NCBI GenBank assembly: GCA_947491225.1
Contig: CANLIE010000002.1
Location: forward strand, 88,300 to 152,299
Source of the DNA: an uncultured Cellulophaga sp.
GTDB lineage: Bacteria; Bacteroidota; Bacteroidia; Flavobacteriales; Flavobacteriaceae
Length of the DNA stretch: 64,000 nucleotides
Direction: 5' to 3'
Part shown: one piece after another, positions 25,884-34,819 of the stretch
Layout of the letters: every line of letters begins with the position of its first letter
Position numbering within the stretch: the first letter of the stretch is position 1
The notes under the pieces: model-generated
The model's input: only the letters and a program-made list of their open reading frames with translations
The model's database searches: none
Told to the model about the DNA's origin: nothing
Program-made: the position numbers and the translations under genes

Positions 25884-27041
25884 ATGAAATATAAAATTGT
25901 ATGGTTAATAAATGGTTTTGAAGGATTTGGAGTTTTATCAGCAACATTAGCATTAGCAATTGAGTTAAGAGTTAAAAATATTCAAATAGATTTTATTAGT
26001 ATTGAGAGTGGTAAATTAGTAGATGCCCTAAAGGCTGAAGATTTTAAAGTAATTACACTAAATAAAAAGAATGATATTTTTTATAAGAATAGTGCTTTCT
26101 TTTTTCTTTTTTCTTTTATTAAAAACTTTAAACAATCGTTTGTTGTAAAAAAAGAACTTCAACAAGTACTCAGAAAGAAGAATTATACTCATTTGATTTA
26201 TGGTAATGCTAACCTAACTTCAATAGTATCTTTATTACGAATTAGAAGATTGAAAAAAATATTCCTAATGCATAATGTGGTTAGTGATTCATATTTTCTT
26301 AACCTTAATAAGCTTATTTATCAATTTTCTTTCCTTTATGGTAATATTTTTGTAATAGCAAATAGCTACTATACAGCTTCAACTATATCAGGATATTTTA
26401 TTAAACCAAAAGTTTTACATCTTGGTATAAACACAAAGAAATTTGATACAAAAAGCCTTAAAGATAGAAATGAATTTAAAATTTTAAATAATGATATAGT
26501 TTTTGGTGTGTTTGCAAGATGGGATGCTTCAAAAGCTCAAGATGTAGTTATCGAATCTTTTAAAAAGTTAATTGATAATTGTGATAATATTAATTTAAAA
26601 TTATTACTTATTGGAGCTAATAAAAAAGACGATTTTTATCATAAATGTTTAAATTTAATTAAGGATAACAATTTAAGTTCTAATGTGATAATTTTGAGAG
26701 AAGTTAATCAAATTGAAAAGTATTATTCATTAATCGATGTTTTAATTAATTCTCGAATAAATGCCGAACCCTTTGGATTAACCGTAATTGAAGCTATGTA
26801 TAATAAAGTTCCTGTTATTGCCTTAAATATTGGTGGGCCTTCAGAAACAATACTAGACAGTGAGACAGGTTGGCTTATTGATTCTTCGGATTCCAATGGT
26901 TATTATAAGGGTATGTATAAAGCTATTCAAAATAAAGATTCCTGGTTTGAAATGGGTAATAAAGGTAAAAAAAGAGTCTTAGAAAAATTCACTACGGAGA
27001 TTGTATGTAAAAATTTTTTAAAGTTAATTTCTGAAAATTAG
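25884..27041 (+). CDS. Glycosyltransferase family 4-like
   Basis: A GT-B fold glycosyltransferase of 385 residues, cytoplasmic or peripheral to the inner membrane, expected to add a sugar to the lipid-linked repeat. The opening IVWLINGFEGFGVLSATLALA resembles a variant Gly-rich loop. The C-terminal donor domain includes FGVFARWDASKAQDVVIESF and EPFGLTVIEAMYNKVPVIAL with the E-x7-E pattern, then LNIGGPSETI. It lies between the flippase and the Wzy-like gene with gaps of 5 and 10 bases. The sugar and linkage are unknown. Confidence 0.85.
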   Translation: MKYKIVWLINGFEGFGVLSATLALAIELRVKNIQIDFISIESGKLVDALKAEDFKVITLNKKNDIFYKNSAFFFLFSFIKNFKQSFVVKKELQQVLRKKNYTHLIYGNANLTSIVSLLRIRRLKKIFLMHNVVSDSYFLNLNKLIYQFSFLYGNIFVIANSYYTASTISGYFIKPKVLHLGINTKKFDTKSLKDRNEFKILNNDIVFGVFARWDASKAQDVVIESFKKLIDNCDNINLKLLLIGANKKDDFYHKCLNLIKDNNLSSNVIILREVNQIEKYYSLIDVLINSRINAEPFGLTVIEAMYNKVPVIALNIGGPSETILDSETGWLIDSSDSNGYYKGMYKAIQNKDSWFEMGNKGKKRVLEKFTTEIVCKNFLKLISEN

Positions 27042-27051
27042 TTTTTAATAT

Positions 27052-28230
27052 ATGAAAAAACATATTTATATAATATCATTTTTTATTTTTAGTGGTTACT
27101 ATGTTGGTCTTTCATTAATTTTCTTTTTTGGTTTAAGTAGTGTTTCTAGGTTTTATTCTTTACCAATAAGAATAATAACATCTATTTTATGTTTGATTTT
27201 AATTAAAAATAATTTTCATCGATTAATAAATAATAGATATAAAATTTATTTAGGTCTGTTTTTTATATTTTGGGTTTTTTACTTTGAAAAAGTAATGTTT
27301 ACAGAAATTCTTAGTTTAAATAATATACTAAGAATTTCTTGGGTAGAGTATATCTTCTATGCTTTAACATTTGTCTTTTTACCATTTTTTGCATTTTGTT
27401 CCATCTCTTTTGATAAATATCAAAGAACAATTTTAAATGCGCTAATTTTTTCTGGATTTATTTTAGGTATTTGTTGTTTGTATCTTTATGGCTCATTTTT
27501 GTTAAGTGGAATTGGTAGATTAAGTATGATCACATATGTAACAGGAGAAGTTGTTTTAAATCCACTTGTATTGTCTTATTCAGGAGTTCTAACCCTCTCT
27601 TTATGTTTTTATAAAATAATATTTGTAAAAATTAAATCGAAGCTAGAAATTATTTATTTAATCATAACTATTGTGTTTTCTTTTCTAATGTTTTTATTAG
27701 GGTCATCAAGAGGTTCTGTTATAGCATTGATATTTACAATACCTGTTTTCTTAATCTATTTATCACTTAAACAAAAAATATTTTTCATATTTAATCTTAT
27801 TTTAATTATACCACTGTTTTATTGGTCTATAAATAAAAGCGGTAGTAATATTTTAGAAAGATTAAGTGGAACTTCGGATGATGGAGGAGGAGGAAGATTA
27901 AGTTTGTGGAAAAATGCATTTAATCATTTTATTGATAATCCTTTTTTAGGTGGTAGAATAGAAATAGATGGTGTGTATCCTCATAATTTTATAATAGAAA
28001 TTTTAATGGCAACAGGTGTAGTTGGAGCTTTACTTATATTTCCCGTGATTATAAAAGGATTTGTATTAGCTTATAGATATTCTTTAATAAATAAAAAAAT
28101 GATTTTTGTATTTATTATTTTAATTCAGGGGGTTATACAATTTTTTTTTACAGGAGGATTGTATACCTCTAATTTGATTTTTATACCCATAGGAATTTTG
28201 TTAGGCATTCAAGAAAACAACAAAAAATAA
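27052..28230 (+). CDS. O-antigen/capsule polymerase (Wzy-like)
   Basis: A hydrophobic protein of 392 residues with about 10-11 predicted transmembrane helices. The largest periplasmic loop, near residues 265-320, contains RLSLWKNAFNHFIDNPFLGG and HNFIIEIL, typical of the Wzy_C/WaaL family (O-antigen ligase domain). It probably joins repeat units in the periplasm; a ligase role (WaaL-like) is the alternative, since the two cannot be separated by sequence alone. Position between a glycosyltransferase and wecB, in an operon with a flippase, favours Wzy. Sequence drift in this family is high, so the role rests on topology, the loop motif and context. Confidence 0.82.
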   Translation: MKKHIYIISFFIFSGYYVGLSLIFFFGLSSVSRFYSLPIRIITSILCLILIKNNFHRLINNRYKIYLGLFFIFWVFYFEKVMFTEILSLNNILRISWVEYIFYALTFVFLPFFAFCSISFDKYQRTILNALIFSGFILGICCLYLYGSFLLSGIGRLSMITYVTGEVVLNPLVLSYSGVLTLSLCFYKIIFVKIKSKLEIIYLIITIVFSFLMFLLGSSRGSVIALIFTIPVFLIYLSLKQKIFFIFNLILIIPLFYWSINKSGSNILERLSGTSDDGGGGRLSLWKNAFNHFIDNPFLGGRIEIDGVYPHNFIIEILMATGVVGALLIFPVIIKGFVLAYRYSLINKKMIFVFIILIQGVIQFFFTGGLYTSNLIFIPIGILLGIQENNKK

Positions 28231-28236
28231 ATTTAA

Positions 28237-29358
28237 ATGAAAAAAAAGAACTTAATTATATTTGGAACAAGACCAGAAGCTATAAAAATGGCTCCGTTAG
28301 TTAAAGAGTTTTTAAAAAATCCTTTGTTTGATACCAAAGTATGTGTAACAGCTCAGCATAGGGAAATGTTAGATCAAGTATTGGATTTTTTTGAAATTAC
28401 TCCAGATTTTGATTTAAACTTAATGAAACCTGGGCAAAACTTATATGGTTTAACTTCAGCTATTATTACAGAATTACAGCCGGTGTTAGAATCTTTTAAT
28501 CCAAATTTTGTGTATGTACATGGAGATACTACTACTACTATGGCAGCTAGTATAGCTGCATTTTATTCAGGAGCTAAAGTCTGCCATGTAGAAGCTGGTC
28601 TAAGAACATTTAATAAATATGCACCTTTCCCAGAAGAAATAAATAGAACTATTACTGGTAGAATTGCCGATTTCCATTTTGCACCCACTCAAACCTCTTT
28701 TAATAATTTAGTTAAAGAAAACATCAATAAGGAAAGCATTTTAGTTACAGGTAATACTGTAATTGATGCTCTTTTAGAGAGTGTATCTAGGGTAGATACA
28801 ATTGTTGATAATGAAATTGAAAATTTAAAGGAAACTATAGATTTTTCTAAAGAAATAATCTTAGTTACAGGACATAGGAGAGAAAATCATGGGCAAGGAT
28901 TTATTAATATTTGTGAAGCATTAAAAGAAATTGCTTCAAAAAACAAAGAGGTACAAATTATATATCCAGTTCACTTAAATCCTAAAGTGCAAGAACCTGT
29001 TAAAAGAATTTTAAGTGATTTAAATAATGTACATTTAATTAATCCCCTTGCATACCCCGCATTTGTATGGTTAATGAATAAATCTAAATTGATAATTACA
29101 GATAGTGGAGGTGTGCAAGAAGAAGCTCCAAGTTTAGGTAAACCAGTTTTGGTTATGAGAGATACTACAGAAAGACCAGAAGCTGTAGATGCAGGAACTG
29201 TAATTTTGGTAGGTACAAACAAAGATAAAATAGTATTAGAGGCTCAAAACTTGTTAGAAAACCCCTCAAAATATAAAGAAATGAGTAAACTTCACAACCC
29301 GTATGGTGATGGTGAAGCTTGTAAAAGAATTGTAGAATTTATAGAAAAATTGAAATAA
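28237..29358 (+). CDS. wecB: UDP-N-acetylglucosamine 2-epimerase (non-hydrolysing, WecB)
   Basis: Cytoplasmic epimerase that converts UDP-GlcNAc to UDP-ManNAc. Diagnostic segments are [15 protein letters not shown] at residues 8-22, [42 protein letters not shown] and [17 protein letters not shown]. The 373 residues match the family. The wecC gene starts on the last base of its stop codon, so translation is likely coupled and the pair makes UDP-ManNAcA. A second paralogue, CapG-like, is encoded at 34820 and acts in another sugar pathway. Confidence 0.94.
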   Translation: MKKKNLIIFGTRPEAIKMAPLVKEFLKNPLFDTKVCVTAQHREMLDQVLDFFEITPDFDLNLMKPGQNLYGLTSAIITELQPVLESFNPNFVYVHGDTTTTMAASIAAFYSGAKVCHVEAGLRTFNKYAPFPEEINRTITGRIADFHFAPTQTSFNNLVKENINKESILVTGNTVIDALLESVSRVDTIVDNEIENLKETIDFSKEIILVTGHRRENHGQGFINICEALKEIASKNKEVQIIYPVHLNPKVQEPVKRILSDLNNVHLINPLAYPAFVWLMNKSKLIITDSGGVQEEAPSLGKPVLVMRDTTERPEAVDAGTVILVGTNKDKIVLEAQNLLENPSKYKEMSKLHNPYGDGEACKRIVEFIEKLK

Positions 29359-30572
29359 TGCAAAATCCAGAAGTAGTAATGATTGGCCTTGGTTACATAG
29401 GGTTGCCTACAGCAGCACTAATAGCTCAAGGTGGTGCATACGTGCATGGAGTAGATATTAACCAATCTGTAGTAGATACTATCAATGAAGGTAAAATTCA
29501 TATAGTAGAACCAGATTTAGGACAGGCAGTAAAAGAAGCTGTATCTAAAGGTTTTTTAAAGGCAGATATTAAGCCTATTAAAGCAAATACATACATAGTA
29601 GTTGTACCAACACCTTTTAAAGATAAAAATGAACCAGATATTTCATTTGTTCAAGCAGCAACATCTGCTATTTTAAACTTATTAAAAGAAGATGATTTGT
29701 ACATAATAGAGTCTACATCACCAGTAGGTACTACAGAAAAAATGATGAACTTTATTTATGAAAATAGACCAGAATTAAAAGATAAGTTAAACATAGCTTA
29801 TTGTCCAGAAAGGGTTTTACCTGGTAATGTTATGCATGAGCTAGTTTATAATGATAGGGTTATTGGTGGTATCAATGAAAAATCCACACAGATGGCGATA
29901 GATTTTTATTCTAAATATGTAAAGGGAGAATTACACAAAACTAATGCTCGTACAGCAGAGATGTGTAAGTTAGTTGAAAATTCATCAAGAGACGTGCAAA
30001 TTGCTTTTGCAAATGAACTGTCTTTAATTTGTGATAAGGCAGATATTAATGTATGGGAACTAATTGATTTAGCAAATAAGCACCCTAGAGTAAATATTTT
30101 ACAACCAGGATGTGGTGTTGGTGGCCACTGTATTGCTGTAGACCCTTATTTTATAGTGTCAGATTATCCAATGGAATCTAAAATTATTGGTACTGCTAGA
30201 GAGGTAAATAATTATAAATCTTTTTGGTGTGCAGAAAAAGTGCAAAATACAAAACTTAAATTTGAGCTAGATTTTGGAAGAAAACCAAAAATAGCATTAA
30301 TGGGGCTTGCTTTTAAACCAAATATTGATGACTTAAGAGAGTCTCCAGCAAAATATATTGCACAACGTGTTTTGCAAAATGCTAATAATGAAGAGTATTA
30401 TATTGTAGAGCCAAATATTGAAGAACATAATGTTTTTAAATTGACAAACTATGAGGAAGCATATCAAAAAGCAGATATTATAGTATTTTTAGTTAACCAC
30501 AAAGAATTTAAAAATTTACCTAAGGATAGTAATAAAATTATTTTGGATTTTAGCGGAACTATGAAAATTTAG
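29358..30572 (+). CDS. wecC: UDP-N-acetyl-D-mannosamine dehydrogenase (WecC)
   Basis: NAD-dependent nucleotide-sugar dehydrogenase that oxidises UDP-ManNAc to UDP-ManNAcA. The Rossmann start VVMIGLGYIGLPTAALIAQ is at residues 5-23. The catalytic-Cys block GCGVGGHCIAVDPYF is in the central domain near residue 255. The C-terminal UDP-binding domain contains ALMGLAFKPNIDDLRESPA. It is 404 residues long. Start overlap with wecB and the order wecB-wecC make this assignment firm over Ugd-type dehydrogenases, which are encoded separately at 37164 and 38454. Confidence 0.93.
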   Translation: MQNPEVVMIGLGYIGLPTAALIAQGGAYVHGVDINQSVVDTINEGKIHIVEPDLGQAVKEAVSKGFLKADIKPIKANTYIVVVPTPFKDKNEPDISFVQAATSAILNLLKEDDLYIIESTSPVGTTEKMMNFIYENRPELKDKLNIAYCPERVLPGNVMHELVYNDRVIGGINEKSTQMAIDFYSKYVKGELHKTNARTAEMCKLVENSSRDVQIAFANELSLICDKADINVWELIDLANKHPRVNILQPGCGVGGHCIAVDPYFIVSDYPMESKIIGTAREVNNYKSFWCAEKVQNTKLKFELDFGRKPKIALMGLAFKPNIDDLRESPAKYIAQRVLQNANNEEYYIVEPNIEEHNVFKLTNYEEAYQKADIIVFLVNHKEFKNLPKDSNKIILDFSGTMKI

Positions 30573-30577
30573 TTTTT

Positions 30578-31642
30578 ATGAAAAAAGTATTAATTATATA
30601 TAATAGAATTTGGCCATATAGGATTCCAATTTTTAATCTTTTAAGTAAAGAATATGATTTAACCGTAACCTACTCATTAGGTGATTCTTTTGATGAAGAT
30701 GTAGATTTTAAAGTTAAAAAACTGCCAGGACGCCAGGTTCTATCTCGTTTTTTTGTTCATAAGGATTCACTACACAATATATGTAAACATTATGATGTTG
30801 TTATAGGATATGGAGATATAGGATGGTTAAGCTTAATTAAGCTCTTATTCAAAAAAAAGAAATCTTATAAAATTATTTTATGGGGAATAGGTGTTAGAGC
30901 ATCATATAATTCCAACTATGGAGAAAAAACAAAATGGGATAGGGTAAGGTATTATTTAATGAAAAAGACTGATGCAGTATTATTTTATTCTAAAGATCCT
31001 ATTCCTATTTATCTTAAAGAAGGTTTTAAAAGAGAAAAATTGCATATAGCTAATAATACTGTTCTTGTAAATAGTGTTAATACTAATGTAAAAAAAGAAA
31101 ATATTCTTTTTATAGGCACTTTGTATAAACAGAAGAAAATATATGATCTTCTAACAAGTTATTTAGAAGCATATAAAGAAAACAAAAATGTGCCTAATTT
31201 AGAAATAATAGGTGGTGGAGACGAATTTGAAAATATTGCAAGTTGGATAAAAGATAATGAATTGTCTAATAACATATTTTTAAGAGGTAAAATTTTTGAA
31301 GAGACTATTTTGTGTAATTATTTTAGTTCCGCAATTGCATGTATTTCTCCTGGACAAGCAGGTTTGTCTGTACTTAAAAGTATGGGGTATGGAGTACCCT
31401 ATATATGTAAAAAAAATGCAATTACTGGAGGAGAGATTTTCAATATAGAAAATGGAGTTTCAGGAATTTTATATGATAATGATAAAGACTTAAAGAATAT
31501 TATTTTGGATATAGAAAATCAGCCAAATAAATATATCGAAATGGGAGTCAGAGCAAAAAAATATTATGATTTATATCGAAAACCTGAGGATATGGCAAAA
31601 GGTATTTCGGATTCCATTCAATGGGTGTTGAATAATAATTAG
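30578..31642 (+). CDS. Glycosyltransferase (GT-B, family 4/1-like)
   Basis: A 354-residue GT-B glycosyltransferase. The N-terminal domain opens VLIIYNRIWPYRIPIFNLLS, a pattern seen in GT4 enzymes of polysaccharide loci. The C-terminal domain has ILFIGTLYKQKKIYDLLTSY and SPGQAGLSVLKSMGYGVPYI in place of the classic E-x7-E loop, then ENGVSGILYDNDKDL. It follows wecC by 5 bases and precedes an acetyltransferase by the same, so it belongs to the operon. It may transfer ManNAcA, judged only from position. Confidence 0.82.
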   Translation: MKKVLIIYNRIWPYRIPIFNLLSKEYDLTVTYSLGDSFDEDVDFKVKKLPGRQVLSRFFVHKDSLHNICKHYDVVIGYGDIGWLSLIKLLFKKKKSYKIILWGIGVRASYNSNYGEKTKWDRVRYYLMKKTDAVLFYSKDPIPIYLKEGFKREKLHIANNTVLVNSVNTNVKKENILFIGTLYKQKKIYDLLTSYLEAYKENKNVPNLEIIGGGDEFENIASWIKDNELSNNIFLRGKIFEETILCNYFSSAIACISPGQAGLSVLKSMGYGVPYICKKNAITGGEIFNIENGVSGILYDNDKDLKNIILDIENQPNKYIEMGVRAKKYYDLYRKPEDMAKGISDSIQWVLNNN

Positions 31643-31647
31643 TTGAT

Positions 31648-32193
31648 ATGAAAAAATTCTCTGTTCGTTACTTATACCGGAGACTAAAAATGATTTATTT
31701 TAGAAGTATTTACGGACTAGATAAAGTTCATTCCACTTTCTATATGGGGGGTAAGGGTTCTATTTCTAGTGATCTTATTGCACATGAATACAGTTATATT
31801 GGAAAAAATTGTATAATTCCCCCTAAAGTATCAATAGGCAGGTATACTATGTTGGCTCCTAATGTTTCTATTTTAGGTGGAGATCATATTTTTGATAATC
31901 CAGAGAAGCCTATTATATTTTCAGGTAGACCCTTAATGCCAAAAACAAATATAGGTGAAGATGTATGGGTCGGTGCAAATGTTTGTATAATGGCTGGTAT
32001 TACTATTGGTAATGGAGCTATTATTGCAGCAGGCTCAATAGTAACAAAAAGCGTTGATGCATATTCGATTTACGGTGGTAATCCAGCCAAATTTATTCGT
32101 ATGCGTTTTAACGAAAAAGAAATAGAAGAGCACAAAAAAATGCTATCTAAAACAAATATTGATATTAATTTTACAACAAACAAAAAACACTAA
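31648..32193 (+). CDS. Left-handed beta-helix acyltransferase (LbH, CatB/DapH-like)
   Basis: A 181-residue hexapeptide-repeat O- or N-acetyltransferase, probably acetyl-CoA dependent. Repeats include YSYIGKNCIIPPKVSIG and MLAPNVSILGGDH. The latter carries the probable catalytic His, followed by IGEDVWVGANVCIMAG and the terminal IYGGNPAKFIRMRF segment, standard for serine/sugar acetyltransferases. It probably acetylates a nucleotide sugar or lipid-linked sugar. The downstream capE start follows the stop after one base. A longer in-frame start for capE would overlap this gene and is not favoured. Confidence 0.85.
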   Translation: MKKFSVRYLYRRLKMIYFRSIYGLDKVHSTFYMGGKGSISSDLIAHEYSYIGKNCIIPPKVSIGRYTMLAPNVSILGGDHIFDNPEKPIIFSGRPLMPKTNIGEDVWVGANVCIMAGITIGNGAIIAAGSIVTKSVDAYSIYGGNPAKFIRMRFNEKEIEEHKKMLSKTNIDINFTTNKKH

Positions 32194-32194
32194 C

Positions 32195-33199
32195 ATGTTT
32201 AAAGATAAAACATTACTTATAACAGGAGGAACAGGATCTTTTGGAAACGCAGTTTTAAACCGTTTTTTAGAAACAGATATTAAAGAAATCCGCATTTTTT
32301 CTAGAGATGAAAAAAAGCAAGATGATATGCGTAATACGCTAAAAAACGAAAAGGTTAAATTTTATATTGGAGATGTAAGAGATTTTGATAGTATTAATAG
32401 AGCTATGAAAGGCGTAGATTATGTTTTTCATGCAGCAGCTCTAAAACAAGTACCATCATGTGAGTTTTTCCCTTTAGAGGCAACTAAAACTAACGTTTTT
32501 GGAACACAAAACGCTATAGATGCAGCTGTAACAAACAATGTAAAACGTATTATTTGTTTAAGTACAGACAAAGCGGCATACCCAATTAACGCTATGGGTA
32601 TTAGTAAAGCATTAATGGAAAAAGTAGCCGTAGCAGCATCTAGAAACATTCCAGATAACAATACTATTGTTTGTTTAACTAGGTATGGTAACGTAATGGC
32701 GTCTAGAGGCTCTGTTATACCTTTATTTGTTAATCAAATAAAAGAAAAACAACCACTTACAGTAACAGATCCTAATATGACTCGTTTTTTAATGTCTTTA
32801 GAAGATGCTGTAGACCTTGTAATTTTTGCTTTTACTAATGGTAACCAAGGAGATTTATTTGTAAATAAAGCACCAGCTAGTACTATTGGAGATTTAGCTA
32901 ATGCAATGAAAGAAATTTACAATGTAGATAATGAGGTAAAGGTAATTGGTACCAGACATGGTGAAAAATTATATGAGACTCTTTGTACACGTGAAGAAAT
33001 GCAAAAGGCTGAGGATATGGGTGAATTTTATAGAATTCCAGCAGATAATAGAGATTTAAATTATAGCCGTTATTTTTCTGAAGGAGAAACAGATATTAGT
33101 ACTATTGAAGATTATCATTCGCATAACACTACTAGGCTAACTAATGATGAACTTAAAAATACCTTGTTAAATTTAGATTATATCAAGGAAAATCTGTAA
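32195..33199 (+). CDS. capE: UDP-GlcNAc 4,6-dehydratase/5-epimerase CapE (FnlA/WbjB)
   Basis: SDR-family enzyme that starts UDP-N-acetyl-L-fucosamine synthesis by dehydration and epimerisation of UDP-GlcNAc. The NAD loop TGGTGSFGNAVLNRF is at residues 10-24. CLSTDKAAYPINAMGISKAL carries the Met-Gly-x-Ser-Lys form that replaces the normal Tyr-x-x-x-Lys, characteristic of CapE/FlaA1-type enzymes. LTVTDPNMTRFLMSLEDAVD is also diagnostic. The start is the ATG at 32195, one base after the upstream stop; the frame extends upstream only by overlapping the acetyltransferase gene. CapF and CapG are encoded downstream. Confidence 0.92.
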   Translation: MFKDKTLLITGGTGSFGNAVLNRFLETDIKEIRIFSRDEKKQDDMRNTLKNEKVKFYIGDVRDFDSINRAMKGVDYVFHAAALKQVPSCEFFPLEATKTNVFGTQNAIDAAVTNNVKRIICLSTDKAAYPINAMGISKALMEKVAVAASRNIPDNNTIVCLTRYGNVMASRGSVIPLFVNQIKEKQPLTVTDPNMTRFLMSLEDAVDLVIFAFTNGNQGDLFVNKAPASTIGDLANAMKEIYNVDNEVKVIGTRHGEKLYETLCTREEMQKAEDMGEFYRIPADNRDLNYSRYFSEGETDISTIEDYHSHNTTRLTNDELKNTLLNLDYIKENL

Positions 33200-33200
33200 A

Positions 33201-33659
33201 ATGATTTCATATAATATTATAAAAGGTAATTCTCATATAGATGAGAGAGGTACACTAAATTTCTTTAATCAATTTGATTTAAAAGAAATTGTTAGAATGT
33301 ATGAGATATCTCCTTCATCAACAACAAACATTAGAGGTTGGCAAGGGCACGCTAAAGAACATAAATGGTTTTATTGTTCATCTGGCTCTTTTACCGTTTA
33401 CCTAGCACCTTTATCCTATTTTAATACTCTTAATAACCATAGCAAAAATAAGTATCAAATAAAAGAATTTAATATAACAACTAATTCTCCATCTGTACTA
33501 CACATAACGGGGGGGTATGCAACAGCTTTTAAAGCAGAAGATGAAAATGCTACATTAATAGTTTTTTCTAATTTTTCTGTAGAAGAATCTGTTGCAGATG
33601 ATTTTAGATTTTCATTAGAAGAATGGCCAATTAAAAATAATATAAAAACACAACCATGA
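33201..33659 (+). CDS. RmlC-like cupin, sugar epimerase/isomerase type
   Basis: A 152-residue cupin related to dTDP-4-dehydrorhamnose 3,5-epimerase (RmlC) and WxcM-type isomerases. It has DERGTLNFFNQFD near residue 14, RGWQGHAKEHKWFYC with the metal/base His residues, GSFTVYLAP, and LHITGGYATAFKAED near the C-terminus. It lies between capE and capF, and its stop overlaps the capF start by four bases (ATGA). It may epimerise or reduce the CapE product together with CapF, or belong to another sugar path. The typical CapE-CapF-CapG cassette has no separate cupin here, since CapF has its own cupin domain. A G7 run at 33509-33515 lies inside the gene. Confidence 0.75.
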   Translation: MISYNIIKGNSHIDERGTLNFFNQFDLKEIVRMYEISPSSTTNIRGWQGHAKEHKWFYCSSGSFTVYLAPLSYFNTLNNHSKNKYQIKEFNITTNSPSVLHITGGYATAFKAEDENATLIVFSNFSVEESVADDFRFSLEEWPIKNNIKTQP

Positions 33660-34792
33660 CAAAAATAGGAATTACTGGGCAAGCTGGCTTTGTTGGTAAC
33701 CACTTGTACAACACTTTAGCTTTAGATGAAAATGTAACATTAATACCTTTTGAAAGAACTTTTTTCTCGGAACAAGAAAAATTAGAAAATTTTGTAGCAT
33801 CATGTGATGTAATAGTACACCTAGCCGCTATGAACAGACATGAAGATGAAAATGTTATTTATAAAACAAATACAGCTTTAGTAGATACACTTATTAAAGC
33901 GTGTGATGCTAAAAAAGTAACACCACATATATTGTTTTCATCTTCATCGCAAGAAACTAAAGACAATCTTTACGGAAGATCTAAAAAAGAAGGCAAGGAA
34001 AAATTTATAAATTGGGCAAAAAGCACAGGAGGTAAATTTACGTCATTAACAATACCAAATGTATTTGGGCCTTTTGGTAAACCTAATTATAACTCCTTTA
34101 TAGCTACTTTTTGTCATAAAATTGCAAATGGTGAAGAGCCTACAATTATTAATGATAGCGATGTAAATTTAATATATATTAATGAGCTAGTTGCTGTTAT
34201 TATAAATGCTATAAATGACAAGGCTAAAAATGCCGTTACTATTGGAGAAAACTCCTTAGAAGTGGCTATTGTAGCACCGCATACCAAAAAGGTGTCAGAA
34301 ATATTAAACCTTCTTAAGCAATACAAAAAAGATTATATGGAGAATGGAATTTTCCCTAGTCTTGAAGAAACTTTTGAAAAAGCACTATTCAATACATTTC
34401 GTTGCTATGTACCTATAAATCACTATCCGGTAAAATATACAAAACACACAGATCCAAGAGGTAGTTTTGTAGAAATTGCCAGAACACAAACCAGTGGACA
34501 ATTTTCATTTTCTACTACTGTGCCAGGTATAACCAGAGGAAATCACTTTCATACTAGAAAAGCAGAGCGTTTTGCAGTAATTAGCGGAAAAGCCTTAATA
34601 CAGTTACGTAAAATTGGTACTAATGAAGTAATAGATTATTACCTAGATGGTAAAGAACCTGCTTATGTAGATATGCCAATATGGTACACACACAATATTA
34701 AAAACATAGGGGAAGAAGAGCTAATTACCTTATTTTGGATTAATGAACCATACAATCCAGAGGATGCAGACACATATTTTGTAAACGTATAA
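33656..34792 (+). CDS. capF: Bifunctional UDP-sugar reductase with cupin domain CapF (FnlB/WbjC)
   Basis: Second enzyme of the UDP-L-FucNAc path. The N-terminal SDR domain (residues 1-245) starts KIGITGQAGFVGNHLYN and has VHLAAMNRHED and FSSSSQETKDNLYGRSKKEG (Tyr-x-x-x-Lys). The C-terminal cupin domain (about 255-378) includes HTDPRGSFVEIARTQTSG and GITRGNHFHTRKAERF with metal-binding His residues. The length of 378 fits CapF. It overlaps the upstream cupin gene by four bases and is followed by capG after 27 bases. The assignment is confident because both domains and both pathway neighbours are present. Confidence 0.93.
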   Translation: MTKIGITGQAGFVGNHLYNTLALDENVTLIPFERTFFSEQEKLENFVASCDVIVHLAAMNRHEDENVIYKTNTALVDTLIKACDAKKVTPHILFSSSSQETKDNLYGRSKKEGKEKFINWAKSTGGKFTSLTIPNVFGPFGKPNYNSFIATFCHKIANGEEPTIINDSDVNLIYINELVAVIINAINDKAKNAVTIGENSLEVAIVAPHTKKVSEILNLLKQYKKDYMENGIFPSLEETFEKALFNTFRCYVPINHYPVKYTKHTDPRGSFVEIARTQTSGQFSFSTTVPGITRGNHFHTRKAERFAVISGKALIQLRKIGTNEVIDYYLDGKEPAYVDMPIWYTHNIKNIGEEELITLFWINEPYNPEDADTYFVNV

Positions 34793-34819
34793 TAGTATCT
34801 AATTTTAAATTTAAAAATT

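Noticed and set aside
31746..31751. G6 run in the acetyltransferase gene, and similar G6/C6 runs at about 19225-19230 and 44685-44690, as phase-variation sites
   Set aside because: Six-base runs are short for slippage and can arise from Gly-Gly codons; only the C10 tract and, weakly, the G7 run were retained.
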